A stretch of DNA of 13,654 bases. Origin: Thermoprotei archaeon. GTDB lineage: Archaea; Thermoproteota; Thermoprotei; QMSL01; B3-G16. Both the position numbers and the translations under genes were made by a program. How positions within the stretch are numbered: position 1 is the stretch's first letter; every line of letters starts with the position of its first letter. Below the pieces are notes generated by a model. The model was not told the DNA's origin, did no database searches, and saw only the letters and a program-made list of their open reading frames with translations. This document shows positions 7,854 to 13,654 of this stretch, one piece after another. The stretch is from positions 1-13,654 of the forward strand of contig QMSL01000020.1 of the NCBI GenBank assembly GCA_003649665.1, read 5' to 3'.

Positions 7854-8720
7854 TTATGTCTGCTTTATAGTATTTTTTATACGCTCTAGTATACTCTTCA
7901 TTACTATCGCATCCTTATCTAACACTGGACTCTCGCTGATTATAGTGAATGAGTAACCGTGCTCAACTATTATTGTTGCAAGGATTTCAAAGTCAGGACC
8001 GTAACCCTCCTCATCCAGCCTTCTATGCCTTCGCTCACCCTTCTTAGTGAACTCAACCTTAGTAAAATGACAGTGAAGATTCGAGACGACATCTGAGCCT
8101 AAGCGCTTTTCAATTATATCTAATATCTTAAGGTAATCATCTTTTCTTCTTAGACTCCCGCCTGTTCTAGCATGGATATGTGCCCAATCTATTACTGGTA
8201 CCGCATTAGGTACATTTTCGCACATGGTTATTATTTCCTCCACGCTTCCTACTTGAGATAGTTTACCCATGGTTTCTGGCCCTAGGAAGACATGCTTTAT
8301 TCCTAATGAACTTGCTCTCTCATTAACCTCTTTCAATGCAGTTATACATAGCTCTAAAGCTTCCTCCTTTGAGAATTTCCCATAATATCCAGGATGAAAG
8401 ACAACAATTCTAGCGCCCATCCATTGTGCGGCCTGCATGCTTAGTACTAAGCGTTCAATACTAGCTTTCCGCGTCTCCTCAGAGGATGAGGATAAGTTAA
8501 TGGCATAAGGAGCATGAAGAGATAAGAGCACATCGAACTCCTTAGCGTTATTGCCCAATTCCTCAGCCTTTTCTTTACTTATCCTAACACCTCTTACAGC
8601 TTGATATTCAAAGGCGTCAAGTCCCTCTTGAGTTTTAAGATATTCTGGTATCTTCTCAGTTGGCCCTTTATAATTTATAGGACGACCAGCTGGACCAAAC
8701 CTTGTTCTTCCGATGGGCAT
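7854..8720 (-). CDS. nfo: Endonuclease IV-family (AP endonuclease 2) TIM-barrel protein
   Basis: The family cuts the backbone 5' of abasic sites using a trinuclear zinc centre; relatives with the same barrel are sugar isomerases. The ligand ladder of endonuclease IV is mostly present (numbered from the GTG at 8723; subtract one for the ATG): H70 in LHAPYAINL, H110 in VVFHPG, E150 in LGPETMGK, D179 and H182 in VIDWAHIHAR, H217 or H219 in LHCHF, H233 in the RRHRR segment, and E264 in SESP. The Asp two residues before the late histidine in E. coli Nfo appears to be Arg or Glu here, so the third metal site may differ. Length (288 residues) is normal. The ATG at 8720 is preferred; GTG at 8723 is the neighbouring alternative. 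The gene faces a prepilin peptidase across a shared promoter and lies just upstream of nurA, suggesting a joint repair transcript. Confidence 0.85.
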   Translation of the reverse strand: MPIGRTRFGPAGRPINYKGPTEKIPEYLKTQEGLDAFEYQAVRGVRISKEKAEELGNNAKEFDVLLSLHAPYAINLSSSSEETRKASIERLVLSMQAAQWMGARIVVFHPGYYGKFSKEEALELCITALKEVNERASSLGIKHVFLGPETMGKLSQVGSVEEIITMCENVPNAVPVIDWAHIHARTGGSLRRKDDYLKILDIIEKRLGSDVVSNLHCHFTKVEFTKKGERRHRRLDEEGYGPDFEILATIIVEHGYSFTIISESPVLDKDAIVMKSILERIKNTIKQT

Positions 8721-8723
8721 CAC

Positions 8724-8768
8724 CGTACGATACAGTTATTTAACTGCCTAAGATATATTTCTACCGAC
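8724..8768. promoter_or_regulatory. Divergent promoter with palindrome, endonuclease IV-like / prepilin peptidase
   Basis: These 45 bases separate two divergent starts. On the minus strand AAATATATCTTA (8749-8760) centres about 35 bases before the ATG at 8720 and could drive the endonuclease IV-like gene with a very short leader. On the plus strand TTATTTAA (8737-8744) centres about 28 bases before the ATG at 8769, as expected for a leaderless transcript. That box lies inside a perfect inverted repeat, CAGTTA-TT-TAACTG (8733-8746). The repeat could be an operator or simply reflect TATA symmetry. Confidence 0.55.
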
Positions 8769-9509
8769 ATGAATTTAAACACAGCAATCAGAATATACAC
8801 GTTACTCGTAAACTTAAGCTGTCTAGCAGTTGCTTCTATAGAGGATGTCAGGAAGCGTGAAGTAAGTAATAACATATGGAAGTTAATGGTAGGGATGTGC
8901 TTACCAGCCGTCATATTATACATCGTCAAATACGGTGATAGAAATACCATTTTACATTATACGGTATCTTCCTTGCTCGTTAGCAGTATGGCCATTGCGC
9001 TTTATCTTGCAGGTTTAATAATGGGCGGTGATGCTAAATGTATAATAGCATTAAGTCTTAGTAACATCCCAGGTATCGTGGGGTCATTGCCAATAGCATT
9101 ACTTTCCTTCATGAATGGGGCGGTAATGACTTTAGCAGTTCTTCCATTGATCCTTCTGTGGAATGTTTATGTAAAGCTTGTAAAGGGAGTAAACTTATTC
9201 GAAAGGTATGAGGTTAGCCCCCTTGTAAAGATACTATGTCCTTTGGTAGCAATAAAGATCAGATATGGCGATATAAAGAAGCACATTGATGTTAAGTACG
9301 CGTTAGTAGAAACAATGAAGAATGGACGTAGGGTAATAAGACTTGGCAAATTAGAGGGAAGTAAGATCTCTAGCTTAAGTGATGATGATTACGTTTGGGC
9401 AATGCCTCTCCTTCCATTTATAGTATTCATACTAGCTGGATATGTAGTATCGATTAGGGGAATAAACCTTGCTCTAAAAATTGCAATGAAGATCATGAGC
9501 TTGGTATAG
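8769..9509 (+). CDS. pibD: Archaeal type IV prepilin peptidase (PibD/FlaK-like)
   Basis: This membrane aspartic protease removes the signal peptide from pilins, archaellins and sugar-binding pseudopilins. The 246-residue product has both catalytic aspartates in family context: D26 in SIEDVRKREV just after the first hydrophobic helix, and D88 in MGGDAK, the GxGD-type site. Hydrophobic segments lie near residues 5-22, 38-54, 64-86, 90-112, 114-134 and 210-230, with a hydrophilic loop at about 160-208. Length is close to Sulfolobus PibD. The ATG at 8769 is chosen because it sits about 28 bases from a TATA-like box and directly precedes the first helix. The same frame stays open back to 8601, but that part lies across the divergent endonuclease gene and reads unlike this family. 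The 3' end overlaps the convergent DUF123 gene by 17 bases. No pilin gene is visible nearby. Confidence 0.85.
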   Translation: MNLNTAIRIYTLLVNLSCLAVASIEDVRKREVSNNIWKLMVGMCLPAVILYIVKYGDRNTILHYTVSSLLVSSMAIALYLAGLIMGGDAKCIIALSLSNIPGIVGSLPIALLSFMNGAVMTLAVLPLILLWNVYVKLVKGVNLFERYEVSPLVKILCPLVAIKIRYGDIKKHIDVKYALVETMKNGRRVIRLGKLEGSKISSLSDDDYVWAMPLLPFIVFILAGYVVSIRGINLALKIAMKIMSLV

Positions 9510-9990
9510 GAAGAACTTTAGGTCTTAACTTAAGGGAAACGAATACTTTCTTTATGATAGAGACGAGTTCTTCTTTATTTCCAGGAGCTACATATCTTAA
9601 TAAGTGTGCTGGACAACGACAATCAGAGGATCCGAAATTACGGACTTGGATTTTAAAGCAATTGGTAGAGATGAGTTCACGGACTATATCACACTCATAA
9701 TTGCTCTCCGTAACTGCAAATACGACATCCTTTAATTCTACGGGTTTTTCTACAAGTAGGTAATCGATATGCCATTTAAGCCGCTTATTTGGTCGTATAT
9801 GTCTTAAAATCCTCCATTTAAGCGAAGTGCTGTGCTTACCCCGCGCGGAACCAACATATACATAAAGGCCTCTAGGAAACGTAAAACTCCCCAGCTTACC
9901 TATTTTAACGTTTACATCCTTATTTATGTTAATAACCAAGACATAGACTCCAGGTCTCTTGGGGACATTTAGTTTCTCTTTGCTATTCAT
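9493..9990 (-). CDS. DUF123 / GIY-YIG-like protein
   Basis: The 165-residue product matches the archaeal DUF123 family. It has GVYVL (14-18) and YVYVGSAR (43-50), which correspond to the GIY and YIG strands, then R60 and H64 in WRILRH where GIY-YIG nucleases hold catalytic residues, WHIDYLL (73-79), EC (99-100), and a cysteine cluster FGSSDCRCPAHL (119-130) that could bind metal. In some archaea this domain is fused to endonuclease III, which hints at a DNA repair role; no activity is established to my knowledge. The ATG at 9990 is preferred over the TTG just before it because a TATA-like box lies 30 bases upstream, giving a leaderless transcript. It converges on the prepilin peptidase with a 17-base overlap, so the two transcripts must be antisense at their ends. 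Confidence 0.85.
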   Translation of the reverse strand: MNSKEKLNVPKRPGVYVLVININKDVNVKIGKLGSFTFPRGLYVYVGSARGKHSTSLKWRILRHIRPNKRLKWHIDYLLVEKPVELKDVVFAVTESNYECDIVRELISTNCFKIQVRNFGSSDCRCPAHLLRYVAPGNKEELVSIIKKVFVSLKLRPKVLPIPSS

Positions 9991-10016
9991 CAAGGGAGAT
10001 ATATAAGGAATTCCCT

Positions 10017-10024
10017 AATTATAA
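10017..10024 (-). promoter_or_regulatory. TATA-like box for the DUF123 gene
   Basis: The minus strand reads TTATAATT here, centred 30 bases before the ATG at 9990, which fits a leaderless start. A second AT-rich run (TTATATAT, near 9998-10005) is only about 12 bases from the ATG, too close to act as the TATA box for this start. Confidence 0.42.
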
Positions 10025-10050
10025 TGTTTAGCGATGATGATGATGGGAAA

Positions 10051-10124
10051 TTAGGAACGTGATGACTGGCTCATCTCACACTGAGCAAGATATATGAACT
10101 AGTACATCTAGTACTGAGGTCTAA
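10051..10124 (+). ncRNA. Candidate C/D-box small RNA
   Basis: The order of elements resembles an archaeal methylation guide RNA: box C GTGATGA (10059-10065), 15 bases, CTGA (10081-10084), a 7-base spacer, a degraded C' ATATGAA (10092-10098), 15 bases, and CTGA (10114-10117). TTAG (10051-10054) could pair with CTAA (10121-10124) to close the ends. The guide regions would be 10066-10080 and 10099-10113. Points against it: C' departs from RTGATGA, 15-base guides are longer than the usual 12, and no target was identified. It lies in a 192-base gap between divergent genes, where nothing else explains the sequence except the two promoters. Confidence 0.35.
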
Positions 10125-10149
10125 GTTAATGAAGAGATGTGAGAAAAAC

Positions 10150-10157
10150 TATATTTA
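10150..10157 (+). promoter_or_regulatory. TATA box for the PDCD5-like gene and polB1
   Basis: TATATTTA, preceded by the A-run AAAAAC that suits a TFB recognition element, is centred about 30 bases before the ATG at 10183. The spacing predicts a leaderless transcript. As polB1 overlaps the end of that gene, this is probably the promoter for both. Confidence 0.6.
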
Positions 10158-10182
10158 GTCTTGGTATCTTCTCTATAACTGG

Positions 10183-10638
10183 ATGATTATGGGACAAAGC
10201 GCTGATAAGGGGAATATGATGAGGCCGCTACAGGATGACAGTAAAGATACGGATTCTGGGGAGGAGGATCTAGAATTAATTAAACTTAGGATGAAGAAGT
10301 TAAGAGAGCTACAAAAGATGCTTCTTCTAAAGGAACTGCAGAGACAAAGAGTAAAAGAAGAGGAAGATCCTGAGAAGATAGTTAGAAGAGAGTTAACAGA
10401 GAAAGCCATAGAGGTATTAGAGGCAGCTAAAGCACAATTTCCAAGGGAAACCAGGAAGTTAATAAAAATTATAGCAACTCTTATAAAGCAAGGGAGAATA
10501 CAGGGACCTATAACCGCAGAGGCTCTTTATAATACGTTTCACCTTGCGGGAATACCAGTAAGACTGGAGACTAAGATAAGGATATACCGTAAGGGTAGGT
10601 ATATTGACATACGCGAGAAGCTCAAGGAGGATGAGTAA
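10183..10638 (+). CDS. Divergent PDCD5-like putative DNA-binding protein
   Basis: The 151-residue product begins with an acidic, disordered-looking segment (17-30), then a helix KLRMKKLRELQKML (34-47) resembling the KLEELQ N-terminal helix of archaeal PDCD5. A core follows in which LTEKA (71-75) matches LTPEA, and residues 98-115 with GRIQGPITAEAL match the conserved LAQxGRIxxPITDEEL pattern. The end, KIRIYRKGR (131-139), matches the basic tail. The family is a small helical nucleic-acid-binding protein of unclear exact role. This member is longer and looser than typical ones, so it may be a paralogue or a crenarchaeal polymerase partner; from recall I cannot match it to the known PolB1-binding proteins. 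The ATG at 10183 is set by the TATA box. The gene overlaps the polB1 start by eight bases, which argues that the two products work together. Confidence 0.55.
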   Translation: MIMGQSADKGNMMRPLQDDSKDTDSGEEDLELIKLRMKKLRELQKMLLLKELQRQRVKEEEDPEKIVRRELTEKAIEVLEAAKAQFPRETRKLIKIIATLIKQGRIQGPITAEALYNTFHLAGIPVRLETKIRIYRKGRYIDIREKLKEDE

Positions 10639-13276
10639 AGGAGCTCTGTTCCATAAGATATACTTAATACCTCCTGAAAGTTCTAGATTCTTAATGAATA
10701 TGTCTGGATCCCTAAATGAAGATAAATTACATGACGAGAGGAGTAAGGAAAACCTAAGTAATGGAAAGGTAGTCTATTTACTCTCAGTTACTTATGATGG
10801 TAAAGCTGGAAAGGCCTTACTTAAATTCTATGATCCAGAAAAAGGCGATATAATATTATGGCATGACAATACGGGGCATAAGCCATACTTCTACACGAAC
10901 CTCTCACCAGAGGAGCTCTATAGGATAAAGGGAGTTGCTTCCCATCCAGGATTTGATCATTTCGAGGTAGTCGAGAAGTTTGACCTATTACACCTTAGAA
11001 AAGTTAAAGTGACTAAAGTTGTTGCAAAGGATCCACTGTCTGTTGGTGGTAAGAAAAACTCGCTTAGAGAGATAATTAAGAAGGCTGGAGGCAAGGTATG
11101 GGAGGCTAAGATAAAGTACCATAATTGTTACATATACGATAGGCAACTGATCCCAGGGATGCCATATAGAATTGTCAATGATAAGGTTATAATGGAAAAA
11201 GTGAAGATCCCAAGCGAGCTAGAAGATCTAGTGGAGAAGCTTTGGGAGAAGGAGCCCGAAGAGGAAAAAGAGATGCTTAAGGAATGGCTTCCGCTTTTTG
11301 AGAGTGAAGTTCCATGGATAAGGCGGGTAGCTATTGACATTGAGGTATATTCACCAATTCCCGATAGAGTACCGAGTCCTGAAAGGGCTTATTATCCAGT
11401 AATAGCGGTTGCTGTATATTCCAATGATGGACTTAAGAAAGTGCTTATCCTGAGGAGGCATGATGTAGAGGTAGGAGAGAGGACGGAGGGTCTTAAGGAT
11501 GTAGAGATAGTGTTCTTTGATGATGAGAGAGAGTTACTTAGAGAAACATTTGAAGTTTTAAACGAGTATCCAGTTGTGCTCACCTTTAACGGCGATAATT
11601 TCGACTTTAGGTACTTATGGTATAGGGCCTTAAAGTTAGGATTTAAGCGTGATGAAATACCCATAGTGCTAGGGCAGGATTCAGCATTATTACGAAAAGG
11701 GATTCACATAGACCTATATAGGTTCTTCAGTAATAGATCAATTCAAGTTTATGCGTTTGGAGGTAAATATAGGGAGACCACTCTTGATGCAATAGCACAA
11801 GCACTTCTAAACGAGAAGAAGAAGGAGCATATAAAGCCGATCTCAGAGCTCGATCTTTATGAACTAGCAGAGTACTGCCTGAAGGATGCTGAACTCACAC
11901 TTAAGCTTACAACATTTGAGAATGACCTAACAATGAAACTGATACTACTCTTCATGAGAATTTCAAAGCTACCAATGGAGGATCTTACACGCCAAGGGAT
12001 CTCGGGATGGATAAAGAACATGTTATATTTTGAGCATAGGAAGAGAAATTACTTAATTCCCGAGCCAGAGGAAATCCGAAGTTTAAAGGGGATTACGGTC
12101 ACTAAGGCTATAATAAAGGGCAAGAAGTACATGGGTGCGATAGTCATGGAACCAGTACCAGGCATTCACTTCAACGTAGTAGTTCTCGACTTCGCATCAT
12201 TATATCCATCCATGATAAAGACTTGGAATCTATCTTATGAGACAGTGAGATGTCCTCATGAGGAATGTAAGAAGAATATAATACCTGAGACCACTCATTG
12301 GGTATGTATGAAGAGGAGGGGATTAATTTCGCTTATAGTAGCGCTACTCAGGGATACTAGAGTAAAGCTCTATAAGAAGAGGGCTAAAGATAAGAGCATA
12401 AGTGAGAGGGAGAGGGAGTGGTATGATGTAGTTCAAAGAGCGCTAAAGGTATTCATAAATGCAAGCTATGGAGTTTTCGGCGCAGACACTTTCCCACTAT
12501 ATTGTCCTCCAGTTGCTGAGAGCACAGCAGCATTAGGACGTTATGCTATAAAGCAGACAGTTAAGAAAGCCAAAGAGATGGGACTTGAAGTGATATACGG
12601 CGATACTGATAGCCTGTTCTTGAAGAATCCGCCAAAGGAGGCAGTGGATGAACTAATACGTTGGGCAGAGGAGAACCTAAAAGTAGACTTAGAGACCGAT
12701 AAAATCTACAGGTACGTAAGTCTAAGTACTAGGAAGAAGAACTACTTTGGAGTTCTGGAGGATGGAAGAATAGATGTAAAGGGATTACTTGGTAAGAAGA
12801 GGAATACACCAGAGTTCGTTAAAAAGGCATTTGCCCAAGTTCTTAACATACTAAGTAACGTGAAATCAGATGAAGACTTTAGGCATGCCAAAGAGGAAAT
12901 AAAGAAGATAGTTCATGAGAGTTACATCAGGTTAAAGAGAAAGGAGTATAGCCTTGAGGATCTAGCCATAAAGGTAGCGCTATCGAAACCATTAAATGAA
13001 TATACTAAGAGTACTCCTCAGCACGTTAAGGCAGCATTACAAATAGTTAAATTCGGCAAAAAGGTAGAACCAGGAGATATAATAGCGTATGTCAAGGTTC
13101 GCGGTGGTGAAGGAGTAAAGCATATTCAATTAGCTAGGATAGATGAAATTGACGACGAAAAGTATCTTGAACACATGAAGTCGACATTTGAGCAACTTCT
13201 CGATGCATTAGGAATGAGCTTTGAAGAGATAATAGGCGGTGGAGGATTAGAGGCTTTCTTTAAAGCAGGTAAATAG
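10631..13276 (+). CDS. polB1: Family B replicative DNA polymerase PolB1
   Basis: This is the main proofreading replicase of crenarchaea. From the ATG at 10631 it has 881 residues, as in Sulfolobus PolB1 (882), and matches it throughout. Exonuclease motifs: DIE (D236, E238), FNGDNFD (D322, D325) and Y415xxxD419. Polymerase motifs: A DFASLYPS (520-527), B K606...NASYG (Y613) and C YGDTDS (D658, D660). All are intact and no intein interrupts them. After motif A lies a Cys/His segment (C541, C546, H556, C559) that could bind metal or form a disulphide. The C-terminus GGLEAFF is PIP-box-like and may bind PCNA. Start choice: ATG 10631 gives an N-terminus (MSKGALF) similar to Sulfolobus and overlaps the upstream stop; AAGGAGG touches it directly, which is tight spacing. 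TTG at 10604 or ATGs at 10694 and 10700 are alternatives. The 3' end overlaps a convergent gene by 17 bases. Confidence 0.96.
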   Translation: MSKGALFHKIYLIPPESSRFLMNMSGSLNEDKLHDERSKENLSNGKVVYLLSVTYDGKAGKALLKFYDPEKGDIILWHDNTGHKPYFYTNLSPEELYRIKGVASHPGFDHFEVVEKFDLLHLRKVKVTKVVAKDPLSVGGKKNSLREIIKKAGGKVWEAKIKYHNCYIYDRQLIPGMPYRIVNDKVIMEKVKIPSELEDLVEKLWEKEPEEEKEMLKEWLPLFESEVPWIRRVAIDIEVYSPIPDRVPSPERAYYPVIAVAVYSNDGLKKVLILRRHDVEVGERTEGLKDVEIVFFDDERELLRETFEVLNEYPVVLTFNGDNFDFRYLWYRALKLGFKRDEIPIVLGQDSALLRKGIHIDLYRFFSNRSIQVYAFGGKYRETTLDAIAQALLNEKKKEHIKPISELDLYELAEYCLKDAELTLKLTTFENDLTMKLILLFMRISKLPMEDLTRQGISGWIKNMLYFEHRKRNYLIPEPEEIRSLKGITVTKAIIKGKKYMGAIVMEPVPGIHFNVVVLDFASLYPSMIKTWNLSYETVRCPHEECKKNIIPETTHWVCMKRRGLISLIVALLRDTRVKLYKKRAKDKSISEREREWYDVVQRALKVFINASYGVFGADTFPLYCPPVAESTAALGRYAIKQTVKKAKEMGLEVIYGDTDSLFLKNPPKEAVDELIRWAEENLKVDLETDKIYRYVSLSTRKKNYFGVLEDGRIDVKGLLGKKRNTPEFVKKAFAQVLNILSNVKSDEDFRHAKEEIKKIVHESYIRLKRKEYSLEDLAIKVALSKPLNEYTKSTPQHVKAALQIVKFGKKVEPGDIIAYVKVRGGEGVKHIQLARIDEIDDEKYLEHMKSTFEQLLDALGMSFEEIIGGGGLEAFFKAGK

Positions 13277-13475
13277 AGCCTATCCTCCACCTCTCGAACT
13301 TCTTAATGTTTCTTAAGGCCTTCTTAAACTCCTTATAATGCTCTTTGCAAAGATGAATCCTGCCCCTATTGCTACTAACTTTAAAGCTCACGTTAACCTT
13401 GGCTAACTCAGTTGCTGAAATGGTCTTATATGCAGGATTATTACAGCCTATTACGTCACACTCATTATGGGACAT
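13260..13475 (-). CDS. Small Cys/His (putative zinc-binding) protein
   Basis: This 71-residue basic protein has paired metal-ligand candidates: C6 and C11 (CDVIGC) near the N-terminus and C43/H46 in HLCKEHYKEFKK, with H41 as a further option. That spacing suggests a single treble-clef or ribbon-type zinc site closing on a helix. The C-terminal third is rich in Lys and Arg, which would suit nucleic-acid binding, but I do not recognise a named family. The third Met (13475) is preferred: AGGAGGTG (13483-13490) lies seven bases before it but only one base before the first ATG at 13481. The gene follows the winged-helix fragment by 20-26 bases on the same strand, so they are probably one operon. 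Its stop lies within the end of polB1 (17-base overlap). Confidence 0.75.
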   Translation of the reverse strand: MSHNECDVIGCNNPAYKTISATELAKVNVSFKVSSNRGRIHLCKEHYKEFKKALRNIKKFERWRIGSIYLL

Positions 13476-13481
13476 ATTCAT

Positions 13482-13490
13482 CCACCTCCT
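13482..13490 (-). promoter_or_regulatory. Strong Shine-Dalgarno site of the Cys/His protein gene
   Basis: AGGAGGTGG on the minus strand is a near-full match to the archaeal 16S rRNA anti-Shine-Dalgarno tail. Its spacing of seven bases to the ATG at 13475, against about one base to the ATG at 13481, favours the shorter protein. Confidence 0.7.
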
Positions 13491-13501
13491 GATGTATGAC
13501 T

Positions 13502-13654
13502 CTATTTCCTCCCATACTTATTTGAGATGAGTTCAGCTAACCTTATAATTAGTTTTATGCATTCATCGTTAACTTCCTTTAGGGGAATTGCCTTATAAAT
13601 AAACATATATCCTCCACTCCTTTTCAAAACTTTATGACGAGTGACAAGACCTAA
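13502..13654 (-). CDS. C-terminal part of a probable winged-helix regulator, truncated by window edge
   Basis: The minus strand has one open frame from the last base to a TAG at 13502-13504, giving 50 residues. The other two minus frames hit stops within about 20 bases of the window edge. The fragment starts LGLVTRHKVLKR, continues SGGYMFIYKAIPLKEV and ends in an amphipathic helix and KYGRK. This pattern, a GLV-x-R end to the recognition helix, then a wing with GGY and a YxAIPxxEV strand, is typical of archaeal MarR/TrmB-like winged-helix regulators. It is recognised from memory of such proteins, so the family call is moderate. An internal ATG at 13606, with GGAGTGGAGG just before it, could instead start a 34-residue peptide. 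The open frame upstream makes the longer gene more likely. It lies in the same direction as, and close to, the Cys/His protein gene. Confidence 0.6.
   Translation of the reverse strand, partial: LGLVTRHKVLKRSGGYMFIYKAIPLKEVNDECIKLIIRLAELISNKYGRK

Noticed and set aside
8601..8768. A 56-codon upstream extension of the prepilin peptidase
   Set aside because: It lies over the start of the divergent endonuclease IV-like gene, reads unlike a peptidase N-terminus, and the TATA box points to the ATG at 8769.
10034..10065. ATGATGA repeats (10034-10043) as box C paired with GTGATGA as C'
   Set aside because: No CTGA-like D' box lies between them, so the reading that starts at 10059 is better; it is kept only as an alternative.
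12188..12616. Intein insertion in PolB1, which is common in archaeal family B polymerases
   Set aside because: Motifs A, B and C are each uninterrupted and the protein has the normal 880-residue length.
1..13654. Mobile elements, CRISPR arrays, tRNA or rRNA genes
   Set aside because: No transposase, integrase, regularly spaced repeats or cloverleaf/rRNA-like sequence was seen on either strand, and gene packing leaves no room for them.

Overview
The window looks like part of the chromosome of a thermophilic archaeon, most probably a crenarchaeote or close TACK relative. Pointers are a PolB1-type family B polymerase that matches Sulfolobus PolB1 along its length, a Rad50/Mre11/HerA/NurA repair island typical of thermophilic archaea, a PibD-like prepilin peptidase, a PDCD5-like protein, arginine codons dominated by AGA/AGG, AT-rich TATA-like boxes about 28-30 bases before several starts, and strong Shine-Dalgarno sites mainly inside operons. 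I cannot name the genus. I see no mobile element, CRISPR array, tRNA or rRNA.

Layout. (1) Bases 1-1399, plus strand: the 3' part of a CDP-alcohol phosphatidyltransferase, translationally coupled to a PfkB-family kinase. The pair could supply and use a phosphorylated polyol for lipid headgroups, with archaetidylinositol phosphate as the best guess. (2) Bases 1419-8720, minus strand: a five-gene DNA repair block transcribed as endonuclease IV-like, nurA, herA, mre11, rad50. The last four genes overlap or abut and are clearly one operon. The AP-endonuclease-like gene lies 55 bases upstream and may be co-transcribed. (3) Bases 8724-8768: a 45-base divergent promoter between the endonuclease IV gene and a prepilin peptidase (8769-9509, plus). 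(4) Bases 9493-9990, minus: a DUF123/GIY-YIG-like protein whose 3' end overlaps the peptidase gene. (5) Bases 9991-10182: a spacer with two TATA-like elements and a possible C/D-box sRNA. (6) Bases 10183-13276, plus: a divergent PDCD5-like gene overlapping the replicative polymerase gene polB1, with no room for a separate polymerase promoter. (7) Bases 13260-13654, minus: a 71-residue Cys/His protein and, upstream, the last 50 codons of a probable winged-helix regulator.

In function, most of the window is genome maintenance: end resection (HerA-NurA, Mre11-Rad50), abasic-site repair (endonuclease IV family), a possible nuclease fold (DUF123), and replication (PolB1 with a possible DNA-binding partner). 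Most calls rest on complete catalytic motifs. The least certain are the PDCD5 relationship, the sRNA, the inositol role and the winged-helix fragment. No clearly new system stands out. The most useful leads are the PDCD5-like/PolB1 coupling, the extended repair operon, the altered Rad50 ATPase motifs and the candidate sRNA.
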